From Betaproteobacteria bacterium (GTDB lineage: Bacteria > Pseudomonadota > Gammaproteobacteria > Burkholderiales > Burkholderiaceae_C), in NCBI GenBank assembly GCA_947453725.1, contig CANGHH010000015.1, forward strand, positions 41,366 to 105,365: 64,000 nucleotides of DNA. Direction: 5' to 3'. Shown here piece after piece: positions 38,480 through 47,777 of the stretch. Within the stretch, counting starts at the first letter, position 1. Each line of letters opens with the position of its first letter. The position numbers were made by a program, and so were the translations under genes. The notes under the pieces were generated by a model. That model ran no database searches. It had not been told where the DNA came from and saw only the letters and a program-made list of their open reading frames with translations.

Positions 38480-38524
38480 CCCGGCCGGCTGCTGGCCGCC
38501 GGCCGCAGGCGGTGCCCGCTGGTT

Positions 38525-39139
38525 TCAGCGCGGCAGCAGCGGTTTCAGCACGGGCCAGACGTTGTCCAGCATCCGCGGGTGGGCCTCGGCCTTCGGGTGG
38601 ATGCGGTCGGGCTGGAACAGCGCGTCGGCATTCGGCACGTCGGCCACACCGGCCAGCAGAAAGGGCACCAGCGCCGCGTGCTGCGCCCGGGCGACCGTGC
38701 GGAAGAGGCGCTGGAAGTCTTCGCCGTACTGGCGCCCGTAGTTCGGTGGTACGGCCATGCCAACGATCAGCACACGGGCACCGGCGGCCTGTGCAGCGCC
38801 GGCCATCGCCGCCAGATTGGCCTGCGTGGTGGGCAGCGGCAGACCGCGCAGCGCGTCGTTGCCGCCGAGTTCGATGACCACGGTCTGCGGCCGGTGCAGC
38901 GCCAGCAGCGCCGGCAGCCGCGAACGGCCGCCGGCCGTGGTGTCGCCGCTGATGCTGGCGTTGACCACCTTCACCAAGCGCTGCTCGCGCAGCATCCGGG
39001 CTTCCAGCAGCGCCACCCAGCCGGTGCCCCGCGCCAGCCCGTATTCGGCCGACAGGCTGTCGCCCAGCACCAGCAGCGTGCTGCGGGGCTGGCCTTGCGC
39101 AGCGGCCGGCACCGACGGCAGCGCGATGGCCGCCAGCAT
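38525..39139 (-). CDS. SGNH-hydrolase, arylesterase/TesA-like (start uncertain, may extend upstream)
   Basis: LLVLGDSLSAEYGL, GGNDALRGLP, DRIHPKAEAH catalytic blocks. Confidence 0.85.
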   Translation of the reverse strand: MLAAIALPSVPAAAQGQPRSTLLVLGDSLSAEYGLARGTGWVALLEARMLREQRLVKVVNASISGDTTAGGRSRLPALLALHRPQTVVIELGGNDALRGLPLPTTQANLAAMAGAAQAAGARVLIVGMAVPPNYGRQYGEDFQRLFRTVARAQHAALVPFLLAGVADVPNADALFQPDRIHPKAEAHPRMLDNVWPVLKPLLPR

Positions 39140-39218
39140 CAGCAGCAGGCTACAGTGCGCCGCGCAGCCACGCCGCGTGACCGACCCCCCCAACCCCGCC
39201 CGCACAGAAAAAGTCTCG

Positions 39219-39896
39219 ATGTCAGAACCACTCATGGATGTCCAGCGGGTCAGCAAGCAGGTGGTGGATTCCACCGGCACGCTGACCATACTGCACGAGA
39301 TCTCATTCCAGCTGCAGGCGCGTGAATCGGTGGCCATCGTCGGCGCTTCGGGTTCGGGCAAGAGCACGCTGCTGGCCATCCTGGCGGGCCTGGATGTGCC
39401 CAGCAGCGGCACCGTCTTGGTCGCCGGGCAGGATCTGTTCCAGCTCGACGAAGATGCCCGGGCCGGGCTGCGCGCCCAGCAGATGGGTTTCGTGTTCCAG
39501 AGCTTCCAGTTGCTGGGCAACCTGACGGCGCTGGAAAACGTGATGCTGCCGTTGGAGCTGATGGGCCGCCAGGACGCCCGCGCCACGGCCACGGCGATGC
39601 TGCAGCGCGTCGGCCTGGGCGAGCGGCTGGGGCATTACCCGAAGGTGCTGTCGGGCGGCGAGCAGCAGCGCGTGGCGCTGGCCCGCGCCTTCGTGGTCAG
39701 GCCGGCGGTGCTGCTGGCCGACGAGCCCACCGGCAGCCTGGACTTCGCGACCGGCGCCACGGTGATGGCGCTGATGTTCGAGCTCAACCGCGAGGCCGGC
39801 ACCACGCTGGTCCTGGTGACCCACGATCGCGCGATCGCGACGCGCTGCGACCGCCAGCTGGTGATCGAGGCCGGGCGCCTGCTGGCCCCGGCCTGA
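39219..39896 (+). CDS. ABC transporter ATP-binding protein (LolD/YbbA-like)
   Basis: GASGSGKSTLLAILAGLD, LSGGEQQRVALARAF, LLADEPTGSLD. Confidence 0.88.
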   Translation: MSEPLMDVQRVSKQVVDSTGTLTILHEISFQLQARESVAIVGASGSGKSTLLAILAGLDVPSSGTVLVAGQDLFQLDEDARAGLRAQQMGFVFQSFQLLGNLTALENVMLPLELMGRQDARATATAMLQRVGLGERLGHYPKVLSGGEQQRVALARAFVVRPAVLLADEPTGSLDFATGATVMALMFELNREAGTTLVLVTHDRAIATRCDRQLVIEAGRLLAPA

Positions 39897-39925
39897 CCGG
39901 CGCGGTCGGGCCCGTCAGGCCGTGG

Positions 39926-41047
39926 TCAGGCCGTGACCAGGGCGGCCAGGCGGTCCATCGGCAAGCCGGCCGGCATGCTGCCCTCGCCCAGCACGCAGGC
40001 GACGGCGTGGGCCCTGTTGGTGGTTTCCTGGCGCGAGGGCTGGCTCAAGGGCTGGCCGCCCGCGGTGGTCAGGCAGGCCACCACCGGCGTGGTGATGCTG
40101 ATGCCGCGCTGCACGACGATGCCGGTCTCGCCCGAATTCAGACGCACGAAGCAGCCCGGCGGGTAGATGCCGAATTCCTTGACCAGGGCGGCCGTCATCG
40201 GGTGCCCCGGGTCCTGCATGAACATCTGGCGGCCGGCCATGTCGGCGGACAGGGCGTCGCGCGACGAACGGCTGCTGAGCTTGCCGGTGTAGACATCGGC
40301 GCGGCGGGCCAGCGACGCCAGTTCACCGATCTCGGTGGTGCCACTCGGGTAGCCGCTGCCGTCTTCCTGCTCGTGGTGTTGCAGCACCGCCTTCAGCCAG
40401 GCTTCGTCGGCCACACCGGCCATTTCCAGCAGGCGCACGCTGCGCATCGGGTGGGTGCGCAGGTCGTTGCGCTGTTCGGGCGTCGGCGGCACGTTCTGGC
40501 GCGACAGCTGACCCTGCAGTTCGAGCATCGACAAGTTCATCGTCAACGCCACCTTGAACAGCCGCTCGCACTGCGCCGTTTCCCAACCCAGACGCTGGGC
40601 CACCAGGTAGGCGGTGATGCCCGACTGCAGCGAGCGCTGGGCACCGTAGGCCACGTCGGGGTTGTCGCCCTGGCGCAGGACCTGGAAAATCGCCAGGTCG
40701 TGGTCGCGCGCGATCAGCGCCTGCACCGGGCCGGCCGCCTCGTCGAGCAGTGCCGTGAAGGTCTCACCGCGCGGCGACTGCAGGGTCTGCGCGACGCGGT
40801 TCAGGCAGCGCGACCAGAGGCCGGGCAGGGCGGCGCGTGGCGCCTTCTGCACGGCTTCGCGGACCGATTGCAGCTCGGACAGATCGACCAGCGCGCCGCG
40901 CCTGAACAGGGCCGTGAGCTGCTCCCACGATTCGACCTGCTGGCCGCGCGCCAGCAGCAGGGTCCTGTCGGCGTCGCGCACATTGAACGGCAAAGGCGCA
41001 CCCAGTCGTACACGGTGCTTGACAGTCGATAGTTCGGCGTAGGGCAT
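39926..41047 (-). CDS. HD-GYP-like domain protein, apparently lacking the canonical HD dyad
   Basis: HHEQEDGSGYPSGTTEIGELASLARRADVYTGKLSSR matches the GYP half; region expected to hold the first HD reads FKVALTMNLSMLELQG. Confidence 0.7.
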   Translation of the reverse strand: MPYAELSTVKHRVRLGAPLPFNVRDADRTLLLARGQQVESWEQLTALFRRGALVDLSELQSVREAVQKAPRAALPGLWSRCLNRVAQTLQSPRGETFTALLDEAAGPVQALIARDHDLAIFQVLRQGDNPDVAYGAQRSLQSGITAYLVAQRLGWETAQCERLFKVALTMNLSMLELQGQLSRQNVPPTPEQRNDLRTHPMRSVRLLEMAGVADEAWLKAVLQHHEQEDGSGYPSGTTEIGELASLARRADVYTGKLSSRSSRDALSADMAGRQMFMQDPGHPMTAALVKEFGIYPPGCFVRLNSGETGIVVQRGISITTPVVACLTTAGGQPLSQPSRQETTNRAHAVACVLGEGSMPAGLPMDRLAALVTA

Positions 41048-41196
41048 GGGGGCTGCTCTTTGGATAGTGGGCCCACGGAGCGGGCCAGTAGCTGGATTTC
41101 GGCCGCAGGCCTCTGAACTTGACCGTGGCCCATCCTCGGATGGCATCGGGTTGTGCCCGGTGCAACGGCGGCGCGGCCCGGGCATAAGCTCCGCCG

Positions 41197-42939
41197 ATGA
41201 CGATGGCTCCTCCGATCGATGTCCACGCGGCCCTGCACGCCGGCTTCCGCTGGCAGGTGCCGGCGCAGTTCAACATCGCGCAGGTCTGCTGCGCGCGCTG
41301 GGCGCGCGACCCGCGCAGCGCTCGCCGCGTGGCGATCGCCTGGGAAAGCGAAGACGGCCGCCGCGGGCGCTTGAGTTACGCCCAGCTGCAAGCGCAAGCC
41401 GACCGCCTGAGCCACCGCCTGCGCCGCCTGGGCGTGCAGCGTGGCGACGTGGTCGCGCTGGTGCTGCCGCAGCGCCCCGAGACGGCGGTGGCCCACGTCG
41501 CGCTGTACCAGCTGGGCGCGGTGGCGATGCCGCTGTCGATGTTGTTCGGTCCCGAGGCGCTGGCCTACCGCCTGCAGGACAGCCGTGCCGTTTGGGCGCT
41601 GGCCGATGAATGCGCCATCGCCCAGGTCCTCGCCGTTCGCGCCGATTGCCCGCTGCTGCGCGGCGTGCTGGCCGTCGGCGACGCCCAGGGGCAGGGCGAT
41701 CTCGACTGGTCGGCCGCGCTGGCCGGCAACGGTCGGCGCTTCGAGGCCGTTGCGACCAGCGCCGACGACGCCGCACTGCTGGTCTACACCAGCGGCACCA
41801 CCGGCCCGCCGAAAGGCGCGCTGGTGCCGCACCGCGCGTTGATCGGCAACCTGAGCGGCTTCGTCTGCAGCCAGAACGGCTTCGGCCACGGCCGGCCCGA
41901 GACCAGCGATGAGGTCTTCTGGAGTCCGGCCGACTGGGCCTGGACCGGTGGCCTGATGGACGCGCTGCTGCCCACGCTGTACTTCGGCCGGCGCATCGTG
42001 GCCTTCCAGGGCCGCTTCAGACCCGAACGGGCGTTCGAGTTGATGCAGCGCCACGCCGTCACGCACAGCTTCCTGTTCCCGACTGCGTTGAAGGCGATGA
42101 TGAAGGCAGTGCCGACGCCGCGGCAACAGTACCGCCTGAAACTGCGCGCGGTGATGAGCGCTGGCGAGGCCGTCGGCGACGCCGTCTTCCACTGGTGCCA
42201 GCAGGCGCTGGGTGTCGGCGTCAACGAGATGTTCGGCCAGACCGAGATCAACTACATCGTCGGCAATTGCGGCCGCTACCTCGACGTCGAGGGCCAGCCC
42301 CACGCGGCCTGGCCGGCGCGCCCCGGCAGCATGGGTCGGGCCTATCCCGGGCACCGCGTGGCAGTGATCGACGACGCCGGCCGGGAATGCCCGCGCGGCA
42401 CGCCGGGCGACGTGGCGCTGCACAGGCTGGACGTCCACGGCGACCCCGACCCGGTGTTCTTCCTCGGCTACTGGGGGCAGCCAGTGGCCACCGCCGCCAA
42501 GTTCACGGGCGACCCTTCGAACAGCTGGTGCCGCACCGGCGACACGGCGCTGATGGATGCCGACGGCTACCTCTGGTACCAGGGCCGCAGCGACGACGTC
42601 TTCAAGGCGGCGGGCTACCGCATCGGGCCGAGCGAGATCGAGAACTGCCTGGTCAAGCACCCGGCAGTGGCCAACGCGGCCGTCGTGCCCAAGCCCGACG
42701 CCGAGCGCGGCGCGCTGGTCAAGGCCTATGTCGTGCTGGCCGCCGGCCGGGTCGGCGACGCCGCGCTGGTGGCCGACCTGCAGGCGCATGTGCGCGGACA
42801 GCTGGCGCCTTACGAGTACCCGAAGGAGATCGAGTTCATCGACAGCCTGCCGATGACGACCACCGGCAAGGTGCAGCGGCGCGTGCTGCGCCTGCAGGAA
42901 GAAGAGCGCGAACGCGTCCGGCGGGCGGCGCCGGGCTGA
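41197..42939 (+). CDS. Acyl-CoA synthetase (AMP-binding)
   Basis: LLVYTSGTTGPPKGALVPH, FGQTEINY, YQGRSDDVFKAAGYRIGPSEIE, TTTGKVQRR. Confidence 0.9.
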   Translation: MTMAPPIDVHAALHAGFRWQVPAQFNIAQVCCARWARDPRSARRVAIAWESEDGRRGRLSYAQLQAQADRLSHRLRRLGVQRGDVVALVLPQRPETAVAHVALYQLGAVAMPLSMLFGPEALAYRLQDSRAVWALADECAIAQVLAVRADCPLLRGVLAVGDAQGQGDLDWSAALAGNGRRFEAVATSADDAALLVYTSGTTGPPKGALVPHRALIGNLSGFVCSQNGFGHGRPETSDEVFWSPADWAWTGGLMDALLPTLYFGRRIVAFQGRFRPERAFELMQRHAVTHSFLFPTALKAMMKAVPTPRQQYRLKLRAVMSAGEAVGDAVFHWCQQALGVGVNEMFGQTEINYIVGNCGRYLDVEGQPHAAWPARPGSMGRAYPGHRVAVIDDAGRECPRGTPGDVALHRLDVHGDPDPVFFLGYWGQPVATAAKFTGDPSNSWCRTGDTALMDADGYLWYQGRSDDVFKAAGYRIGPSEIENCLVKHPAVANAAVVPKPDAERGALVKAYVVLAAGRVGDAALVADLQAHVRGQLAPYEYPKEIEFIDSLPMTTTGKVQRRVLRLQEEERERVRRAAPG

Positions 42940-43022
42940 ATCGGGTCTGGGTTGCGGGGGTGGGCGGCGGGACAGGGCGGCGCTGCGGCACACTGGGCCT
43001 TTTCAGGCGCTCCTCACCAACC

Positions 43023-44084
43023 ATGCAACAGATCCCGCTCGGCCTTTCCGACCTGCTCGTCAGCCCCATCTGCCTGGGCACCATGACCTTCGGCGAACAG
43101 GTGGACACAGCCACCGCGCACGCCATTCTGGACCGGGCCGTGGCCCGCGGCATCCACTTCATCGACACCGCCGAGATGTACGCCGTGCCGGCCCGTCGCG
43201 AGACCTACGGCGCCACCGAGACCATCATCGGGCAGTGGTTCGCCGCCCGCCCCGGCCTGCGCCAGCGCGTGGTGCTGGCGACCAAGGTGGCCGGGCCATC
43301 GCGCAACATGGACTGGGTGCGCTCGGGGTCGGACAACCTGCTGCCGGCCGAGATCGTCCAGGCCTGCGACGACAGCCTGCGCCGGTTGCAGACCGACGTC
43401 ATCGACCTGTACCAGATCCACTGGCCCAACCGCAATGCGCCAAGCTTCGGCCAGGTCTACTTCGACCCGACGAAAGACCGCGACTTCACCAGCATCCACG
43501 CCCAACTGGAAGCGCTGGGCGGGCTGGTGCGGGCCGGCAAGGTGCGCCACATCGGTTTGTCGAATGAAACGCCCTGGGGACTGTGCGAATTCCTGCGCAT
43601 CGCCGAACAGCATGGCCTGCCGCGCGTGGTCAGCGTGCAGAACCCCTACGCGCTGGTCAATCGGGTGGTCGACAACGGTCTCGACGAGGTGCTGCACCAC
43701 AGCGGCGTCGGCCTGCTGGCCTATTCGCCGCTGGCCTTTGGCACGCTGACCGGCAAGTACGACGCTCCAGGCTTCGACGCAGCCCAGCCCGAACTGGGCC
43801 GCATCGCGCGCTTCGCGACCATGCGCCAGCAGCGCTGGGCTCGGCCCGACACGCTGGCGGCAGCCCGCGAATACAACGCCCTGGCGCGCCAGCACGGCCT
43901 GACGCCGACGCAGCTGGCGCTGGCCTTCTGCTACCGCAACTGGCGCGTGGCCAGCACCATCATCGGCGTCACCAGCCTGGCGCAACTCGATGAGAACCTG
44001 GCGGCCTGGGACATCACCCTGACACCCGAGCTGCTGCAGGCCATCGATGCCATCCGCTGGCGACACCGCGACCCCGCGCAGTGA
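43023..44084 (+). CDS. Aldo/keto reductase (Tas-like)
   Basis: FIDTAEMYAVP, RQRVVLATKVAGPSRNMDWVR, DLYQIHWPNR, LAYSPLAFGTLTGKY. Confidence 0.88.
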   Translation: MQQIPLGLSDLLVSPICLGTMTFGEQVDTATAHAILDRAVARGIHFIDTAEMYAVPARRETYGATETIIGQWFAARPGLRQRVVLATKVAGPSRNMDWVRSGSDNLLPAEIVQACDDSLRRLQTDVIDLYQIHWPNRNAPSFGQVYFDPTKDRDFTSIHAQLEALGGLVRAGKVRHIGLSNETPWGLCEFLRIAEQHGLPRVVSVQNPYALVNRVVDNGLDEVLHHSGVGLLAYSPLAFGTLTGKYDAPGFDAAQPELGRIARFATMRQQRWARPDTLAAAREYNALARQHGLTPTQLALAFCYRNWRVASTIIGVTSLAQLDENLAAWDITLTPELLQAIDAIRWRHRDPAQ

Positions 44085-44149
44085 GCCCGCGGCGGTGAGG
44101 CCCGCGCCAACCGCGACAATCGGCACCTGAACTTTCCAGACGACTCCAC

Positions 44150-45472
44150 ATGGCGAACCTCATCGTCCACGGCGGCACGCCGCTCGTCGGCCGCATCACC
44201 CCTTCCGCGAACAAGAACGCGGTGCTGCCCATCCTGTGCGCCACGCTGCTGAGCCGCGAGCCGATCCGGCTGCTGGGCATTCCGGAAATCACCGACGTGC
44301 GCAAGATCCTGGAGATCTTCCGCATGCTGGGCAGCAACGTGCAGGTCGACTACGCCACGGGCGTGCTCGAGGTGCACCACCGCGACACCCACTTCGACCC
44401 GCAGACCGACCACCTGCCCGAGGAAATGCGCTCCAGCGTGATGCTGGTGCCGCCGCTGCTGGCCCGCTTCGGCGTGGCGCGCATCGAGAACGACGTGCAG
44501 GGCTGTACCCTGGGCGTGCGCGAGATCGACCCCCACGTCGAGGTGCTGGAGCGCTTCGGCTGCCACGTCGAACGCAGCCGCGAAGCGCTGCTGATCCGCG
44601 CCGGTTTTGCCGGTTCGGGCGGCCTGAAGGCCAACCACCACTGGCTGGACTACGCCAGCGTCACCACCACCGAGAACTTCGTGCTCTGCGCCGCCCTGGC
44701 GAAGGGGAACGGGGGCACCAGCACGCTGATGAATGCCGCCAGCGAGCCGCATGTGCAGGAGTTCTGCACCTTCATGGCGATGCTGGGCGCGCGGATCGAA
44801 GGCACCGGCACCAGCCGCTTGACGATCCACGGCGTGGACCAGCTGGGTGGCGGCGAATTCAAGTTCGCCGAAGACTTCCACGAGGCGGTCACCTTCATGG
44901 CGCTGGGCGCCATCACCGGCGGCTGCATCACGGTGAAGAACAGCGCGCCCGAACAGTTCCCGCTGATCGATCGCACCTTCGCCAAGTTCGGCGTGCAGGT
45001 GGTGCACGAGAACGGCTGGAGCCACACCGTGGTCGACGGCCCGCTGCGCGTCAAGCAGCCTTTCACGCAGAACATCCTGCAGAAGGTCGAGGCGGCGCCC
45101 TGGCCCTACCTGCCGGTCGACCTGCTGCCCATCTTCGTCGCCCTGGGTGTCAAGGCCGAAGGCAGCGTGATGTACTGGAACAAGGTCTACGAAGGCGCGA
45201 TGGGCTGGACCAGCGAGCTGTCGAAGTTCGGCGCGCAGGCCTTCCAGAGCGACCCGCACCGCATCATCACTTTCGGCGGCAAGACGCTGGCGCCGGCCGA
45301 AGTGGAAAGCCCCTACATCATCCGCGTGGCCATCGCGCTGCTGATGCTGGCGGCCAGCATCCCCGGCAAGAGCGTGATCAAGAACGCCACGCCGGTGCGC
45401 CGCGCGCATCCGCGCTTCGCCGAGAACATCCGGGCCCTTGGTGCGCAGATCGAATGGGTCGAAGGCGATTGA
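44150..45472 (+). CDS. UDP-N-acetylglucosamine 1-carboxyvinyltransferase-like protein (MurA family, divergent)
   Basis: EPT-family fold signature SANKNAVLPILCATLL, QGCTLGVREIDPHVEVLERFG (Cys present), PYIIRVAIALLMLAAS. Confidence 0.8.
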   Translation: MANLIVHGGTPLVGRITPSANKNAVLPILCATLLSREPIRLLGIPEITDVRKILEIFRMLGSNVQVDYATGVLEVHHRDTHFDPQTDHLPEEMRSSVMLVPPLLARFGVARIENDVQGCTLGVREIDPHVEVLERFGCHVERSREALLIRAGFAGSGGLKANHHWLDYASVTTTENFVLCAALAKGNGGTSTLMNAASEPHVQEFCTFMAMLGARIEGTGTSRLTIHGVDQLGGGEFKFAEDFHEAVTFMALGAITGGCITVKNSAPEQFPLIDRTFAKFGVQVVHENGWSHTVVDGPLRVKQPFTQNILQKVEAAPWPYLPVDLLPIFVALGVKAEGSVMYWNKVYEGAMGWTSELSKFGAQAFQSDPHRIITFGGKTLAPAEVESPYIIRVAIALLMLAASIPGKSVIKNATPVRRAHPRFAENIRALGAQIEWVEGD

Positions 45473-45476
45473 GACC

Positions 45477-46139
45477 ATGAGCGCGCTGGTCGGGCACCGC
45501 ATGCAGACGTCGGGCGAAGAGGTCGCCAACGCCATCAGCCACGGCCTCGGCGCCATGCTGGCCGTTGCCGCCTTGCCGCTGCTGGTGTGGCAGGCCGCCC
45601 GCCTGGGGGGCGCGGCCGACATCGTGGGTGCCAGCGTCTTCGGTGCCAGCCTGTTGCTGCTCTACGGCACCTCGGCGCTGTACCACGCGCTGCCCAGCGG
45701 CGGCGCCAAGCGCTGGTTCAACCGCATGGACCACGCCGCCATCTACGTGCTCATCGCCGGCAGCTACACGCCCTTCACGCTGGGTGTGCTGAAGGGGCCG
45801 TGGGGCTGGTCGCTGTTCGGCATCGTCTGGGCGGCGGCGGCGCTGGGCGTGACGGTCAAGCTGCTGAACCGGCTGCGCCACCCGTGGCTGTCGACTGGCC
45901 TCTACGTGGCGATGGGCTGGGTGGCGGTGGTGGCCATCGTGCCGATGCTCGAACGCATGCCGGTCGCCGGTCTGGCCTGGCTGGTGGCGGGTGGTCTTTG
46001 CTACACGCTGGGCGCGGCGGTCTTCATGCTCGACAACCGGGTCCGTTACGCCCACGCCGTGTGGCACCTGTTCGTGCTGGGGGGCAGCGTCTGCCACTTC
46101 TTCGCGGCCTTCGGCTACGCTCGCGCGGCCGCTGCTTGA
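45477..46139 (+). CDS. Hemolysin III / PAQR family membrane protein (TrhA-like)
   Basis: EEVANAISHGLGA..., LYGTSALYHALP, FNRMDHAAIYVLIAGSYTPF, HAVWHLFVLGGSVCHFFA. Confidence 0.92.
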   Translation: MSALVGHRMQTSGEEVANAISHGLGAMLAVAALPLLVWQAARLGGAADIVGASVFGASLLLLYGTSALYHALPSGGAKRWFNRMDHAAIYVLIAGSYTPFTLGVLKGPWGWSLFGIVWAAAALGVTVKLLNRLRHPWLSTGLYVAMGWVAVVAIVPMLERMPVAGLAWLVAGGLCYTLGAAVFMLDNRVRYAHAVWHLFVLGGSVCHFFAAFGYARAAAA

Positions 46140-46148
46140 GGCACAGCC

Positions 46149-46643
46149 GTGGCGAAAAAAGACAAGCACGTCAGCGAAACCCCGGCCACGCAGATGCTGC
46201 GCGCGGCCGGTATCGCCTTCACCGAGCACCCGTATGACTACGTCGACCACGGCGGCACCGCCGAGTCGGCCGCGCAACTGGGCGTGGACGAACACAGCGT
46301 GGTCAAGACCCTGGTGATGCAGGACGACCAGTTGCGGCCGCTGATCGTGCTGATGCACGGCGACCGCCAGGTCAGCACCAAGAACCTGGCGCGCGAGCTC
46401 GGTGTGAAAGGCATCGAGCCCTGCAAGCCCGAGGTCGCGCAGCGCCACAGCGGTTACCTGGTCGGCGGCACCTCGCCTTTCGGCCTCCGAAAGGCGATGC
46501 CGATCGTCGTCGAAGCCAGCGTGCTGGCGCTGGCCAAGATCCACATCAACGGTGGGCGGCGCGGCTACCTGGTGGGCATCGCGCCCCATGTGCTGGTCGA
46601 TCTGCTCGGCGCGCGCAGCGTGCACTGCGCGCTGACCGTCTGA
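46149..46643 (+). CDS. ybaK: YbaK/EbsC-type Cys-tRNA(Pro) deacylase, GTG start
   Basis: KDKHVSETPATQMLRAAGIAFTEHPYDY..., STKNLARELGVKGIEPCKPEVAQRHSGYLVGGTSPFG. Confidence 0.9.
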   Translation: MAKKDKHVSETPATQMLRAAGIAFTEHPYDYVDHGGTAESAAQLGVDEHSVVKTLVMQDDQLRPLIVLMHGDRQVSTKNLARELGVKGIEPCKPEVAQRHSGYLVGGTSPFGLRKAMPIVVEASVLALAKIHINGGRRGYLVGIAPHVLVDLLGARSVHCALTV

Positions 46644-46678
46644 AGGCCGGCGGGACAGGCCCGTAAAATCGTTCGCCT

Positions 46679-47407
46679 ATGTATGTCCTGACCCTCATGG
46701 GCGCGCTGCTGGCCGCCTACCTCGTCGGCTCGATCTCCTTCGCCGTACTCTTCAGCCGCGCACTCGGCCTGGCCGACCCGCGCAGCTACGGCAGCAAGAA
46801 TCCGGGCGCGACCAATGTGCTGCGCTCCGGCAGCAGGACCGCGGCGCTGCTGACGCTGGCCTTCGACGCGCTGAAGGGCTATGCGCCGGTGCTGCTGGTG
46901 CTGGTCTTCGGCCCACGCTTCGGCCTGGACGAGACGGCGGCCGCCTTCGTCGGCCTGGCGGCCTTCCTCGGCCACCTGTGGCCGGTGTTCTTCCGTTTCC
47001 AGGGCGGCAAGGGCGTGGCCACGGCGGCCGGCGTGCTGATGGCGGTCAACCCGCTGCTCGGCCTGTTCACCTTGCTCAGCTTTGCGCTGGTCGTGGCCTT
47101 CAGCCGCTATGTCTCGCTGGGCGCCATCGTCGCTGCCGCCTTTGCGCCCTTCTACCAGGCGCTGATCTGGGGCCCCGAGCCGCTGATCGTGGCGATCGCC
47201 GTGATGAGCCTGCTGCTGGTCTGGCGCCACGAAGCCAACATCCGCAAGCTGCTGGCCGGCACCGAAAGCAAGCTCGGGCAGAAGGCGGTGGCGTTGCCGC
47301 CGGGGCCGCTGCAGAACGTCGACAAGCCGCATGCGCTGCACCACGGGCAGCGCCATGCCCAGCACCCCGCCAAACATCACGGCAAACACAAAAAAGGACA
47401 TTCATGA
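46679..47407 (+). CDS. plsY: Glycerol-3-phosphate acyltransferase PlsY with His/Lys-rich C-terminal extension
   Basis: GSISFAVLFSRALGLADPRSYGSKNPGATNVLRSG; tail HALHHGQRHAQHPAKHHGKHKKGHS. Confidence 0.93.
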   Translation: MYVLTLMGALLAAYLVGSISFAVLFSRALGLADPRSYGSKNPGATNVLRSGSRTAALLTLAFDALKGYAPVLLVLVFGPRFGLDETAAAFVGLAAFLGHLWPVFFRFQGGKGVATAAGVLMAVNPLLGLFTLLSFALVVAFSRYVSLGAIVAAAFAPFYQALIWGPEPLIVAIAVMSLLLVWRHEANIRKLLAGTESKLGQKAVALPPGPLQNVDKPHALHHGQRHAQHPAKHHGKHKKGHS

Positions 47408-47751
47408 TGGTTCAGCGTTACGACGTCGGCACCCGGCTGTCGGAGATGGCCGTGCACAACGGCGTCTGCTACCTGGCCGGCCAGGTGGCGGCCGACGGCA
47501 GCCAGGACATCACCGGCCAGGCCCGGCAGGTGCTGGGCAGCATCGATGCGCTGCTGGCCCGCGCCGGCACCGACAAGAGCAAGCTGCTGATGGTGCAGAT
47601 CTTCATCAAGGACCTGGCCGATTTCCCGGCGCTGAACGCGGTCTGGGAAGCCTGGCTGCCGGCCGGCAATGCGCCGCCTCGGGCCACCGTGCAGGCCAAC
47701 CTGGCCAAGCCCGAATGGCGCGTCGAACTGGTGGTCACCGCGGCGCTCTGA
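47404..47751 (+). CDS. RidA family protein (cytosolic)
   Basis: GVCYLAGQVAADGSQDITGQARQVLGSIDALLARAG...PPRATVQANLAKPEWRVELVVTAA; ATGA overlap with plsY. Confidence 0.9.
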   Translation: MMVQRYDVGTRLSEMAVHNGVCYLAGQVAADGSQDITGQARQVLGSIDALLARAGTDKSKLLMVQIFIKDLADFPALNAVWEAWLPAGNAPPRATVQANLAKPEWRVELVVTAAL

Positions 47752-47777
47752 GGCTGCGCGCGGCTTGAAGCCGCCGG

